Origin: Lachnospiraceae bacterium
GTDB taxonomy: Bacteria > Bacillota > Clostridia > Lachnospirales > Lachnospiraceae
Reading direction: 5' to 3'
Length of the DNA: 64,000 nucleotides
Assembly: GCA_016283775.1 (NCBI GenBank)
Contig: JAEENL010000141.1
Location: 1 to 64,000, forward strand
The notes under the pieces were generated by a model. It had not been told where the DNA came from. It ran no database searches and was given only the letters and a program-made list of their open reading frames with translations. Position 1 is the stretch's first letter. Each line of letters opens with the position of its first letter. Positions 17,508 through 26,237 of this stretch are shown here, piece after piece. Both the position numbers and the translations under genes were made by a program.

Positions 17508-18328
17508 AAAAACTGATATATATTTTTGCGCTTGTCCTTGTTGTTTTTTCTGTTTCAGGTCCTGTCACCGCATATGGCGCAAAGGACTATACAGACGTTA
17601 CGCAAGTGCTGAGGAATGCGCGTGACGGCGTATACGGGGACTATTACAAAAACCCGGCAACCGGATGCGAGGGGTATCTTATCGATGCCGCAGGGATCTT
17701 TGAGAACGACTGTTATGACGAGATACTTGGTGAGATCATTGAAATGACTTCGTACGGAAATGCCATTGCGATCACCGGATTTTTCGCACCGTACGGCACC
17801 GAGAACGATATGACCCGTAACGTCTATCATGAGGCGTTCGGATATGAGGACGGGTCTGCGTTCGTTATAGATATGGATGACCGGTATATAGGAATTCACA
17901 GCGAGGGCGACAACTACAACGCGATCTCGGACTCCTACGGCAATCTGATAACGGCCAATGTGTACGAATACGCTTCAAGACAGGATTATGACATCTGCAT
18001 GCTGAAAGGCTTGCAGCAGATGAATACCGTGCTTTCGGGGCAAAAAGTCACAGGTCCGATGAAGATCGTGACAAACGCGCTGCTTGCGCTGCTTTCCGCG
18101 CTTGCGGTCAGCTTTTTTGCCATGAGGGCACTGACAAAAAGAAAAGGCACTGCCGACAAAGAACTGCTTTCGGCAGCGGTCAGAAACGTCAAGATCACGA
18201 ATGAACATGATAGGCACACAGGCACCACAAAAAAGTACATTTCCTCTTCTTCGGGAGGAGGCGGTGGCGGCGGTGGTCACGGCGGCGGCGGTGGTCACAG
18301 TGGCGGCGGTGGCGGCCATCATTTCTGA
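17504..18328 (+). CDS. TPM-domain membrane protein with Gly/His-rich tail
   Basis: A 274-residue protein with a signal peptide (residues 1-24, ending AYG), an extracytoplasmic TPM-like domain (about 50-165, starting at YLIDAAGIFENDCYDEI), a membrane helix (about 188-208) and a cytoplasmic tail ending in runs of Gly interrupted by His. The TPM (YgcG) family is linked to photosystem repair in plants and to membrane stress in bacteria; a phosphatase activity has been proposed for some members. Translationally coupled by ATGA to the zinc-ribbon protein, with which it probably forms a complex (inference from context). Confidence 0.75.
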   Translation: MKKLIYIFALVLVVFSVSGPVTAYGAKDYTDVTQVLRNARDGVYGDYYKNPATGCEGYLIDAAGIFENDCYDEILGEIIEMTSYGNAIAITGFFAPYGTENDMTRNVYHEAFGYEDGSAFVIDMDDRYIGIHSEGDNYNAISDSYGNLITANVYEYASRQDYDICMLKGLQQMNTVLSGQKVTGPMKIVTNALLALLSALAVSFFAMRALTKRKGTADKELLSAAVRNVKITNEHDRHTGTTKKYISSSSGGGGGGGGHGGGGGHSGGGGGHHF

Positions 18329-18352
18329 TAGATCAATAAACCGGAGGAACAA

Positions 18353-19222
18353 ATGAGACCTTACATTATTTCAACAGATTCCATGGCGGACCTTTCCAAG
18401 GAGTACATGGAGACACACAAAGTACAGCTTCACCCTCTCCATTACATCCTTGACGGCGTTGAATACGGCGCAGAGCTTGAGACCGGCGAGATGGACATGA
18501 AAGAGTTTTACGCAGCCGTAAGAAACGGTAAGAAGCCCATCACAAATGCGACAAACGTGGGCTATGACACTGAGCTATTTGAAAAGGCCGTAAAAGAAGG
18601 GTATGACATTCTTCATTTAGCCTTTGCCTCGGCAATGAGCGCAAGCTATAACAATGCCTGTGTCGCGGCGGAAGTTGTAAAGGAAAAGCACCCCGAAGCA
18701 AACATCATAGTCATCGACACCACAGAGGGCTCCGGCGGTCAGAATCTTCTTGCGAGAAGAGCCGTTTCAAATCTTGAGAACGGAATGAGCATTGAGGAAA
18801 ACGCTGAGGACATAAAAAAAGTGATCCCCAACACACAGGTCGTATTTTCGGTACCTGATCTCATGAGCCTGTATCGCGGCGGCAGACTTAAGAAATCCGC
18901 GGCGATCATCGGAACGGTGCTCAAAGTCACACCGATACTCTGCATCGACCCCAAGGGCGCGCTCGCCGTGGTCAATAAGGTACGCGGAAGCAAGGCAGCG
19001 CAGCAGTTCCTTCGCGATGCCCTCGATCCTCTGAAGGAAAAGGGGACATTGCCCGACGAGATAGCAATAGAGCACGGCGACTGCCTTGAAGCTGCCGAAG
19101 AACTCGCGGAGCTCGTAAAAGAAAAATACGGCATTGAAAAATACCATTATGCATATCTTTGCCCCACACTCGGAGCACACACGGGCCCGGGCGTTATAAC
19201 GTTCAGTTTTATTGAAAAATAG
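18353..19222 (+). CDS. DegV family fatty-acid-binding protein
   Basis: A 289-residue DegV protein. The N-terminal IISTDSMADLS, the central TNATNVGYD and HLAFASAMSASYNNA, and the C-terminal HTGPGVITFSF are family hallmarks. DegV (FakB) proteins carry fatty acids to the FakA kinase for phospholipid synthesis. No fakA is present here, so whether this one is a true FakB is open. CCGGAGGAAC lies five bases before ATG 18353. Confidence 0.9.
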   Translation: MRPYIISTDSMADLSKEYMETHKVQLHPLHYILDGVEYGAELETGEMDMKEFYAAVRNGKKPITNATNVGYDTELFEKAVKEGYDILHLAFASAMSASYNNACVAAEVVKEKHPEANIIVIDTTEGSGGQNLLARRAVSNLENGMSIEENAEDIKKVIPNTQVVFSVPDLMSLYRGGRLKKSAAIIGTVLKVTPILCIDPKGALAVVNKVRGSKAAQQFLRDALDPLKEKGTLPDEIAIEHGDCLEAAEELAELVKEKYGIEKYHYAYLCPTLGAHTGPGVITFSFIEK

Positions 19223-19259
19223 ATCAAGATCACAGAGTCTTGAAAAAGGGAGGATCATT

Positions 19260-21620
19260 ATGGCAGACAGACCTACCGGAAGACAGAGAAATGTGACAGG
19301 ACAGGGAACAGGCGCAAGCAGAAGAGGCAGTGGACTCGGCAGCGGACCGGTCGGCGGTGCGGGCGGCCACGGAGGCTTTGGAGGAGGAGCCGGCGGCTCG
19401 GGCGGCGGAAACGGCGGAGCAGGCGGAAACGGTACCAGAGGCTTCGGAGGCGGCGGACTTTTAAAGATCATACTCATAGCTGTGATCGTGCTTCTCGGAG
19501 GAGGCGCAGGACTCAAGTCGCTTCTCGGCGGTTTCTTCGGAAACTCCGGTGTGGGCGGTGAGATCGCAAACATCGCAGGAAACGCGCTGTCTGGCTTGAG
19601 CTCTAACATGATCGGAAGTCTGCTCGGCGGAAGCACAACATTCCAGACCGCAAACACCGACACAAACTGGGTCGACACTTCCGAAAGTGCAAGACGCGGT
19701 GTGCTCGACACGACTGTTGCCGAGGGCTCCCGTGCAAAATATACATCGATAAAGGGAAACGGGAACGATGTTGTAACGATCCTCGTATACCTTTGCGGTA
19801 CAGACCTTGAGAGCAGGAACGGCATGGCATCGAACGACCTTCGTGAGATGCTCAACGCAGACCTCAGCGATAAGGTAAACATCATCGTCTGCACCGGTGG
19901 ATGCAAGGGATGGAAGACTTCGGAAAGAGTTTCTTCCTCGCTTTATGTGGACAATACGACCACTCAGATCTACAAGGTGTCAAAGGGCAGCATCCAGTGC
20001 CTTGTGAGGGACAACGGAAGAAAAGCGATGACCGCTCCTTCCACGCTTTCCGATTTCATCAAGTGGGGTGTCGGAAATTACCCCGCAGACCGTTACGATC
20101 TCATTTTCTGGGATCACGGCGGCGGTTCCGTGACCGGTTACGGACATGACGAAAACTATTCATCCGAAGGCTCCATGGACCTTTCGGAGATTGACAAGGC
20201 CCTTACCGACGGCGGTGTCAAGTTTGATTTTGTGGGATTTGACGCATGTCTCATGGCAACACTTGAGACGGCTCTCATGCTCTCGGATCATGCGGATTAC
20301 CTCATAGCATCCGAAGAGACCGAGCCCGGAATAGGCTGGTACTATACAAACTGGCTCACAAAGCTTTCCGCAAACACCTCGATGCCCACCACCGAGATAG
20401 GAAAGAACATCATTGATGATTTCATAGCAAAATGTGACGAAAAGGGCTGCGGCAAGAAGACCACATTGTCTCTTGTCGACCTTGCGGAGCTTTCGCACAC
20501 CGTTCCTTCGGATTTCAGCGATTTCGCAAAGAATCTCTCCGCGCAGGTAAACCTCTCTTACAAGACGGTTTCCGATGCCCGCGCGGTGACAAAGGAATTC
20601 AGCGCAAACTCAAAGATAGACCAGGTCGACCTTGTCCATCTGGCACTTAACATAGGGACAAAGGAAGGCGTTGCTCTTGCCGACAGCATAAAGTCAGCGG
20701 TCAAGTACAACAGGACCAGCGACCAGATATGCAACGCATACGGCCTCAGCATCTATTTCCCGCAGAATCGTCCCGGAAATGTTAAAAAAGCAAAGAACCT
20801 CTACAGTAATATCGAAGGCATGGACAAGTCCTATTCGACAGCCATCCAGGGCTATGCGGACAAGCAGAGTGGTGGACAGTCCTCATCATCTGCGTTCGGA
20901 GGCACGGGAGACGCGCTCCAGTCGCTTTTGAGCCTTGCAGGTTCGTTTATGTCTTCCTCCGGAAAGAGCAAGGACGTGCCTGAAGACCAGTTTGACGGCA
21001 CCGTGCTTACCTGGACAAAGCAGAACGGCAAACATGTGATGGCGCTTTCCGAAAAGCAGTGGCAGCTTGTCCATGATCTTGAGATGAACCTCTTTGTGGA
21101 TGACGGCGAGGGTTATATTGATCTCGGACTTGACAATGTTTTTGATTTTACGGACGAGGGAGCGCTCATCGCTGACGAGAGCAGGGCATGGCTCACCGTG
21201 AACGGACAGTTTGTCGCATATTACCACGATGAGACCTATAACGACGGAAAGAACTACAGGATACTTGGGCATATTCCGGCTTTACTCAACGATTCACGCG
21301 TAAACTTGCAAGTTGTATTTGACAATCAGCACAAATCGGGTTATATTGCAGGTGCGACCTATGATTACAAAAACGGTGAGACCGAGACCATGTCAAAAGA
21401 CTTTATCGAGATAGAGGACGGCGACACCATCGATTTCCTTTGTGATTATTACACATACGGCGGCGCTTATCAGGACAGCTACAAGCTTGGCGACCGTCTG
21501 GTCGTAAACGGTGAACTGAAGGTTTCCGACGGTACGTTCGGCAATGAAAAGCTTGTCGTTACATATCGTTTCACGGATATCTACAACCAGACCTATTGGA
21601 GCGAAGGCTTTGCGGAGTGA
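19260..21620 (+). CDS. Clostripain-like (C11) cysteine peptidase, membrane anchored
   Basis: A 786-residue protein. The first 70 residues are very Gly-rich with Arg/Ser, followed by one membrane helix (about 76-96, LLKIILIAVIVLLGGGAGL). The peptidase C11 domain starts around residue 165 (VVTILVYLCGTDLES) with catalytic His in FWDHGGG and catalytic Cys in GFDACLM. The C-terminal ~200 residues form a beta-rich domain. I chose ATG 19260 because GGGAGG lies six bases before it; the longer frame from 19212 overlaps degV. The Gly-rich tail should lie inside the cell and the peptidase outside. Confidence 0.87.
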   Translation: MADRPTGRQRNVTGQGTGASRRGSGLGSGPVGGAGGHGGFGGGAGGSGGGNGGAGGNGTRGFGGGGLLKIILIAVIVLLGGGAGLKSLLGGFFGNSGVGGEIANIAGNALSGLSSNMIGSLLGGSTTFQTANTDTNWVDTSESARRGVLDTTVAEGSRAKYTSIKGNGNDVVTILVYLCGTDLESRNGMASNDLREMLNADLSDKVNIIVCTGGCKGWKTSERVSSSLYVDNTTTQIYKVSKGSIQCLVRDNGRKAMTAPSTLSDFIKWGVGNYPADRYDLIFWDHGGGSVTGYGHDENYSSEGSMDLSEIDKALTDGGVKFDFVGFDACLMATLETALMLSDHADYLIASEETEPGIGWYYTNWLTKLSANTSMPTTEIGKNIIDDFIAKCDEKGCGKKTTLSLVDLAELSHTVPSDFSDFAKNLSAQVNLSYKTVSDARAVTKEFSANSKIDQVDLVHLALNIGTKEGVALADSIKSAVKYNRTSDQICNAYGLSIYFPQNRPGNVKKAKNLYSNIEGMDKSYSTAIQGYADKQSGGQSSSSAFGGTGDALQSLLSLAGSFMSSSGKSKDVPEDQFDGTVLTWTKQNGKHVMALSEKQWQLVHDLEMNLFVDDGEGYIDLGLDNVFDFTDEGALIADESRAWLTVNGQFVAYYHDETYNDGKNYRILGHIPALLNDSRVNLQVVFDNQHKSGYIAGATYDYKNGETETMSKDFIEIEDGDTIDFLCDYYTYGGAYQDSYKLGDRLVVNGELKVSDGTFGNEKLVVTYRFTDIYNQTYWSEGFAE

Positions 21621-21666
21621 TCCGGCAGGCCTTTGCGGCACTTATTTCCGAAAAAGGAGGAACAAC

Positions 21667-21978
21667 ATGGTAAAGACTATCGGAGAACAAGAGTTTAATG
21701 AAGTGCTCAGCGCAGATATTGCTGTGGTAGACTTCTTTGCAACCTGGTGCGGTCCCTGCAAGATGCTCGGACCTGTATTGGAACAGCTCTCTGCTGATTA
21801 CGAGGGCAAGATAAGCTTTTTCAAGATCGATGTCGATGAGGCAGAAGAGACCGCTGCAAAATACGGTATCCAGAGCATTCCTGCCGTATTTGCTTTCAAG
21901 AAAGGCGAGCTCAGCTCAAAATCGGTGGGCTACAACGGAAGAGACGGTGTCAAGGCATTTCTTGATTCCCTGCTTTGA
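21667..21978 (+). CDS. trxA: Thioredoxin
   Basis: A 103-residue thioredoxin with the redox site WCGPC (Cys28, Cys31) and the cis-Pro region IQSIPAVFAF. AAGGAGG lies seven bases before ATG 21667; the longer in-frame start inside the previous gene is not used. General cytoplasmic disulfide reductant. A bidirectional terminator follows. Confidence 0.95.
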   Translation: MVKTIGEQEFNEVLSADIAVVDFFATWCGPCKMLGPVLEQLSADYEGKISFFKIDVDEAEETAAKYGIQSIPAVFAFKKGELSSKSVGYNGRDGVKAFLDSLL

Positions 21979-22011
21979 TCCGCTTAAGACAATTTAAAAA
22001 GCAAAAAAAGA

Positions 22012-22042
22012 AGGCTCTGTGATCGTCACAGGGCCTTTTTTT
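22012..22042. terminator. Bidirectional intrinsic terminator
   Basis: An 11-bp stem (22012-22022 with 22026-22036), three-base loop and T7 on the plus strand; on the minus strand it is followed by T-rich sequence as well. It serves trxA and the convergent GGDEF gene, whose stop codon (22026-22028) lies inside the stem. Confidence 0.9.
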
Positions 22043-23939
22043 CACTTTTTATCGAGCGTTTGTTCTTGTACATCTCTTCGTCGGCGCGTTTTAAGACGTC
22101 GGCTATCGATTCGTTTCTCGTTTTGTTGTCATATTCCGCAAAGCCGGAAGCCACAGAGATCATCTGTTCTATAGGCAGGGCGTCGTTGTTTATCGATTCC
22201 TCCACCATTTTCCGGAAATCCTGCATCAGGCTCTTTCTGCGGGTATAATCCTTACCCGTGAGCACAGCCAGGAATTCATCGCCTCCGATGCGGTAGACGG
22301 AGCTGAATTTGAACGTTTCGCAGATCTTCTGGCTGTTCCGTTTGATGTATTCGTCACCGGCTTCGTGGCCGAGCGAGTCGTTTATGGTCTTAAGGTTGTT
22401 CACATCAAACATCGCAAGAGCAAATTCGGTCCCTTCCGGTGTTTCCATCGCAACTTTAAGCTCATCGGTACGTATCGTCCAGGCATTCCGGCTCTTTACC
22501 ATTGTCAGCGGATCGCGCATCGACATGATGGTAAGCTCATGGTTGAGGAACGCCATGCTCTGGTCCTGGCGGAAAAATGTGAGCGAAGTGCTGAGATATT
22601 CCGCATATTTCCTGATGGAATGGTTTTCTATGATCTCGATCTTGTCGGTGAAAACCACGTAGCCTTGGGTGTAGCGGCCTTCGTGGATCGGAACGATTAT
22701 ATACAGCCTTGGCTCGTCGTTGCGGGTGTAGCCCGGGACGAGCTGAGTTCTTCTTACGGTGCGGTCATGTATGCGCTCGTTGTTCTTTATCGAGAACAGG
22801 ACTTCAAACTCATCGCTGTAGCCTTCGGAAAACATTTTGTTCGTGTTTTCGCGGATGGACGAGGAGAACATGGGGTCTATCAGGATGTGAAATGTGTCAC
22901 CCTCAACCGCATGGTCTTTTTCAAGGGCATCCGGCAATACTTCAAACAGTTCGTCAAGGTCTTTGCATGCCCTGATCGTGTTGTTGATCTTTGCGAGTTT
23001 TCTCTCAAACAGGTTTAATGCATTTGCAACCGCAAAAGCGTCACGACCCGCTGTGCGTCTCATGTGCTCTTTGAATTCCCCGCATCCGCATCCGCAGCTT
23101 TCGCCAAGCACAAGACTGCACTGGAGCTCGTTCTTTTTGGGACAGAATTTGCCCTCAAGGATATCGAGGATGACATTTCCGCCTTCCTCTCCGAGTTCGG
23201 TAAGGTGCTGGTCGACTGTGGTGAGTGCGGGATAAAAGATCTGTCCGGAATAGATGTTGTCAAAGCCGGTCACTTTGACATCTTCGGGCACACGGTATCC
23301 GTTTGCGTTGAGAGCGAGGATGACGGACATCGCGATGTTGTCGTCTACGCAGACAACGGCATCCGGGACCATATTTTTTTTGCACATTTCGTCCGCAAGG
23401 TCGTAGGCTCTGTTGTTATCGCGTTCGGTGTAGTAGACATCATCGTCGTACAGGATGATGTTGTGCTTTTCAAGAGTTTCGCTCACTGCGTTAAGGCGGA
23501 TGTTTGAGTCGCTGTCCTTTTTTCTCCCCGCAAAGTATGCAAAGCTCTTTGCGTTGTGGGCAGTGATCAGATGTTCACAGATGCTCGAAGCGCCGGAGTG
23601 ATTGTCGATGAGGATGGAGTAGGCGCCGTCAAGTTCCCTGCCCTGACATACGATGGGGATGCAGGCATTGTGGCAGCGGATGGTGATCTCTTCGATGATG
23701 TCGAGATAGTCAAGACGGTTTGCAAGCACTATTACTCCGTCAAATGTAGAAAAATCGGGCAGATTAAAGATGTTCATATCGCCCGTCTTGGTGTCGAGTG
23801 AATGATGAGGCGTCGCATAGGTAATGAAAAGAAACGCATCGGCGTGTCTTTTTGAAAGAGCCTTGCGTAAAGAATCGAGATATTGTGAAAGGATCGCAGT
23901 GTTCCAGCCTGATGAGAACACTGCAATGCGTTTGTTCAT
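22026..23939 (-). CDS. Diguanylate cyclase with LacI-type sugar-sensor domain
   Basis: A 637-residue cytoplasmic protein (no signal peptide or membrane segment). Residues 1-290 are a LacI/GalR-type periplasmic-binding fold (RIAVFSSGWNTAILSQYLD, then VTGFDNIYSGQIFYPALTTVDQHLTELGE) without any helix-turn-helix. A Cys-rich spacer (CGCGCGEF) and a middle region follow; residues about 470-630 are a GGDEF domain with an intact RIGGDEFLAVL active site. There is no RxxD inhibitory site just before it. It should make cyclic di-GMP in response to a bound small molecule, probably a sugar (inference). GGAGGAGG precedes ATG 23939. Confidence 0.87.
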   Translation of the reverse strand: MNKRIAVFSSGWNTAILSQYLDSLRKALSKRHADAFLFITYATPHHSLDTKTGDMNIFNLPDFSTFDGVIVLANRLDYLDIIEEITIRCHNACIPIVCQGRELDGAYSILIDNHSGASSICEHLITAHNAKSFAYFAGRKKDSDSNIRLNAVSETLEKHNIILYDDDVYYTERDNNRAYDLADEMCKKNMVPDAVVCVDDNIAMSVILALNANGYRVPEDVKVTGFDNIYSGQIFYPALTTVDQHLTELGEEGGNVILDILEGKFCPKKNELQCSLVLGESCGCGCGEFKEHMRRTAGRDAFAVANALNLFERKLAKINNTIRACKDLDELFEVLPDALEKDHAVEGDTFHILIDPMFSSSIRENTNKMFSEGYSDEFEVLFSIKNNERIHDRTVRRTQLVPGYTRNDEPRLYIIVPIHEGRYTQGYVVFTDKIEIIENHSIRKYAEYLSTSLTFFRQDQSMAFLNHELTIMSMRDPLTMVKSRNAWTIRTDELKVAMETPEGTEFALAMFDVNNLKTINDSLGHEAGDEYIKRNSQKICETFKFSSVYRIGGDEFLAVLTGKDYTRRKSLMQDFRKMVEESINNDALPIEQMISVASGFAEYDNKTRNESIADVLKRADEEMYKNKRSIKSEKKAL

Positions 23940-24065
23940 TCCGAGCCTCCTCCGGGTGGGTAAAACGAGTTAGATTAATTCTATTATGTTTCTATCAGAA
24001 ATGCAAGAAATTCGAATACGATTTTATATATAGATAATTATTTAGAGTATTTTCAAAACAATTGG

Positions 24066-24094
24066 TTTAAAAATACATTTTAATCGGGTATAAT
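24066..24094 (+). promoter_or_regulatory. Putative promoter of the GH42 operon
   Basis: A perfect TATAAT (24089-24094) with a poor -35 (TTTAAA, 24066-24071, 17-bp spacer). An activator may be needed, or the -35 is weak; no operator palindrome was found here. Confidence 0.4.
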
Positions 24095-24125
24095 CTCAAT
24101 ATGACATAAATTTACGGGGGAAGGT

Positions 24126-26195
24126 ATGAAAAATTTCAGATTCGGGGCGGATTATTATCCCGACCACTGGGAGCAGAAAACACCGGAAGAGACCGAAAAA
24201 CGTGTGCGTACAGACGCGGAGCTCATGCAAAAAGCGGGACTTAAGGTTGTAAGACTGGCGGAGTTTTCGTGGTACAAAATGGAGCCTGAAGAGGGAAAAT
24301 ATGATTTTTCATGGCTTGAAAAGGCAATCGAGATACTTGCTGAATACGGGATCGTGTCTGTTCTCGGCACGCCTACCGCAGCGCCGCCCGCATGGCTTGT
24401 GAGAAAGCATCCCGAGGTGCTTCCCAAAGGGCCTGACGGGATCGTGAGAAATTTCGGCGGACGCCACCATGACTGCCAGTCAAACCCGGTGTACCGTGAA
24501 TATGCAAAAAGAATTGTCACGCAGATGGCGCTTAAGTTCAAAGATAACCCGAAGGTTGCGGGCTGGCAGATAGACAACGAATTCGGAAACAGTCATTGGG
24601 ACCTTTGCATGTGCGACAGCTGCAGGGCATCATTCCAAAAATGGCTTAAAAAGAGATATGGTAATGTGGAGCGGCTGAACCGCGCGTGGGGTACGCATTT
24701 CTGGAGCCAGGGATACAATGATTTTTCCGAGGTATTCCCACCCGTAAAGACACCTTGCGGAGCAAATCCGTCGCAGGTCCTCGACTGGAAGAGGTTTCAT
24801 TCCGACCTTATCTGCGATTTTTCGCTCGACCAGACAAGGATAATCAGGGAGATATGCCCCAAGTCGCAGTTCATCACGCACAACTGCATGGGCTTTTCAG
24901 ACATAGTGAGCTATTACGACCTTTCAGAGCAGCTGGATTTTGTGTCCCACGATCTTTATCCCGGCGGTTACTGGAGAGGGAGAGACCTGACGCCGTCGGA
25001 GATCGCATCGGAGCTTGACGGAATAAGAGGAGTAAACGGCAGTAATTTCTGGATAATGGAGCAGCAGTGCTCTGTTACGGGATGGGAAAATATGGGCAGA
25101 GCTCCGAAGCCCGGACAGATACCGCTTTGGGCAGTGGATTCCGTTGCTCATGGAGCAGATACGGTGGTGTTTTTCAGATGGAGAAGCTGCACGGCGGGCA
25201 CCGAGCAGTACTGGCACGGCATTTTGCCGCATTCCGGGATCCCCGGCCGCGCTTATGACGAGATACAAAAGCTCACAGCAGATATGACGCCTGTCATGGA
25301 ACGCATGGAAAGCGCGCTTCCCGAGGCAAAAGTCGCAATAGTCCGCTCCTACGAACAGGGCTGGGCGTTTCAGGCACAGCCGAATGTGCCGGGGCTTGAC
25401 TATTACGGGCAGCTGATAAAGTATCACAAGGCCTTTTATGACAGAGACATTCCTGTCGACTTTATCGGAGAGGATGCCGATCTTTCGGCCTATGACCTTG
25501 TGATCGCGCCGCTTCAGTACCTTTCCGACGAAGGACTTGCGGAAAAGTATGATGCTTATGTGAAGGCAGGTGGAAATCTTGTCCTCACGATGCGCTCAGG
25601 AGTAAAAGACCGTGACAACATCTGCGACGACTCGCGTTCCCTTCCGGGAGTGTTTGCAAACCTGCTCGGAATCAGCATCACAGAGTACGATCCGCTAGGA
25701 AGAGCACGTGTTCCCATCAGTTTTTCGACGGATTGTGGAAAAGTTTCAGATTTCCACTCCGCCCCTGTGGAAATCTTAGCGGAAAAATGGGCGGATGTTG
25801 TTACATGTGACACAGCGGAAGCCGTCGCAGGATACTCGGGCGAGTGGTATGCGGGACAGCCAGCGATCACAGTAAATATGCGGGGTTTGGGCACGGCATG
25901 GTATGTCGGTACCGAGCCTGATGAGAATGCGCTTAATGAACTCATATCAGTGATTGTGGAAAAAACCCACATTTTGGGGAAAAACTCTGTCAAGATAACA
26001 CATTCTGTGGGAGTTGAAGTGACATCGCGCGTGAAAAACGGCGTAAAATGGTGGTTTGTGCTGAACCACACAGGAGACGTGCAGCAGATATCCGTTCCCG
26101 AAAGTCTGAAAAAAGAAGCCGGAAGTATTGAGGACGGAAAGCTCAAACCGTACGGATATGCTGTTTTCAGCGGTCCTTCGGACATTGAGAAATAA
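24126..26195 (+). CDS. Beta-galactosidase GH42
   Basis: A 689-residue cytoplasmic GH42 enzyme, usual length. Acid/base Glu152 lies in QIDNEFGNSHW and nucleophile Glu312 in FWIMEQQ. Four Cys (117, 161, 163, 166) match the structural zinc site of the Thermus enzyme. GH42 enzymes split beta-galactosides, often galacto-oligosaccharides released from galactan; this fits the GH53 endo-galactanase at 43.4 kb. It heads an operon with an MFS sugar symporter (42 bp gap) and a PIG-L protein. A GGGGGAAGG precedes ATG 24126. Confidence 0.93.
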   Translation: MKNFRFGADYYPDHWEQKTPEETEKRVRTDAELMQKAGLKVVRLAEFSWYKMEPEEGKYDFSWLEKAIEILAEYGIVSVLGTPTAAPPAWLVRKHPEVLPKGPDGIVRNFGGRHHDCQSNPVYREYAKRIVTQMALKFKDNPKVAGWQIDNEFGNSHWDLCMCDSCRASFQKWLKKRYGNVERLNRAWGTHFWSQGYNDFSEVFPPVKTPCGANPSQVLDWKRFHSDLICDFSLDQTRIIREICPKSQFITHNCMGFSDIVSYYDLSEQLDFVSHDLYPGGYWRGRDLTPSEIASELDGIRGVNGSNFWIMEQQCSVTGWENMGRAPKPGQIPLWAVDSVAHGADTVVFFRWRSCTAGTEQYWHGILPHSGIPGRAYDEIQKLTADMTPVMERMESALPEAKVAIVRSYEQGWAFQAQPNVPGLDYYGQLIKYHKAFYDRDIPVDFIGEDADLSAYDLVIAPLQYLSDEGLAEKYDAYVKAGGNLVLTMRSGVKDRDNICDDSRSLPGVFANLLGISITEYDPLGRARVPISFSTDCGKVSDFHSAPVEILAEKWADVVTCDTAEAVAGYSGEWYAGQPAITVNMRGLGTAWYVGTEPDENALNELISVIVEKTHILGKNSVKITHSVGVEVTSRVKNGVKWWFVLNHTGDVQQISVPESLKKEAGSIEDGKLKPYGYAVFSGPSDIEK

Positions 26196-26237
26196 GGGTT
26201 TACAATATAAACAAAATGATGAGGAGGCTCTTTTGTT

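Noticed and set aside
18767-19906. A 379-codon reading frame on the minus strand rich in Pro
   Set aside because: It is antisense to degV and the Gly-rich head of the C11 peptidase; Pro runs mirror Gly codons. No ribosome binding site or recognisable domain.
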